Part shown: one piece after another, positions 32,129 to 32,267 of the stretch
Layout: the number at the start of each line of letters is the position of its first letter
Numbering within the stretch: position 1 is the first letter of the stretch
From: Purshia tridentata
Lineage: Eukaryota; Streptophyta; Magnoliopsida; Rosales; Rosaceae
DNA length: 32,267 nt
Reading direction: 5' to 3'
NCBI GenBank assembly: GCA_003254885.1
Contig: QANT01006228.1
Span: 1-32,267, forward strand
Position numbers and translations under genes: made by a program
The notes under the pieces: model-generated
What the model was told of the DNA's origin: nothing
The model's input: the letters and a program-made list of their open reading frames with translations, nothing else
Databases searched by the model: none

Positions 32129-32267
32129 TAAGGCCCAAGCTATACCAACCACCTTTTGCTGCTGAGTTGACCACCCTCTCATTTTTTTCCTTTTTTTTTC
32201 CCTTTTTGCCCCTCCAATAAAAAATAAAAACTATCTCTTCCTCCCTCCCTCATCGGACCACCCACCC
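32129..32267 (+). repeat. Truncated dispersed repeat at right window edge
   Basis: TAAGGCCCAAGCTATACC, CAACCACC, GAGTTGACCACCCTCTCATT, GCCCCTCCAATAAAA and GGACCACCCACCC follow the same order as the reverse complement of 1-299. The element continues beyond the window. Short T and C runs occupy the middle. Confidence 0.5.

Noticed and set aside
1..32267. Known conserved plant miRNA sequences and CRISPR-like arrays
   Set aside because: By eye I found no match to the common miRNA families (such as 156, 159, 160, 164, 166, 167, 171, 172, 319, 390, 396) and no regularly spaced direct repeats.

Overview
The window looks like nuclear DNA of a flowering plant, probably a eudicot. It is strongly AT-rich and gene-poor. 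It carries microsatellites ((GA)n, (TA)n, (GT)n), many short inverted-repeat transposons, and one intron-containing gene with GT-AG introns of about 100-150 bases. I saw no bacterial-style operons, CRISPR array, rRNA or complete tRNA. I cannot name the species.

The only protein gene I can support lies on the plus strand at 21582-22985. It has four exons and encodes a 348-residue RING-finger E3 ubiquitin ligase of the BOI / BOI-related (BRG), or S-ribonuclease-binding-protein, family. The protein has the family N-terminus, a basic nuclear-signal-like patch, a GLRLSF motif, two polyglutamine runs, a long coiled coil and a complete C-terminal C3HC4 RING. Upstream are two possible TATA boxes, a CT-rich leader and two overlapping short upstream ORFs. 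An AATAAA signal lies about 135 bases after the stop. The last exon is far more GC-rich than anything else in the window.

The left 20 kb holds no recognisable protein gene. It contains a truncated repeat at the left edge (1-299), a near-perfect 114-bp tandem duplication (4326-4543), and a possible short transcription unit with a 20-codon ORF (5050-5112). It also has foldback elements (6440-6715 and 14716-15110), a Tourist-like MITE with TTA target duplications (10156-10458) nested between the arms of a larger inverted repeat, a foldback element with a perfect 9-bp target duplication (17067-17350), an inverted repeat flanked by C-rich direct repeats (17935-18212), and a diverged 234-bp-period duplication (19660-20080).

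The right 9 kb is again transposon-rich. It has a 627-bp element with 84-bp terminal inverted repeats (25130-25756), a 98/99-bp tandem duplication (26682-26878), a Tourist-like MITE (27650-27847), a Mutator-type MITE with a 9-bp target duplication and an internal tandem duplication (28283-28583), a foldback element next to it (28626-28856), and a single arm of the same foldback family (30171-30240). A GGGTTGGGC-rich repeat (31785-31965) is followed by a truncated repeat (32129-32267) that is an inverted copy of the one at the left edge. The ligase gene is therefore an island in a MITE- and foldback-rich intergenic landscape. I found no convincing new protein system. The most notable signals are the foldback family, the nested inverted repeats and the gene's upstream ORFs.
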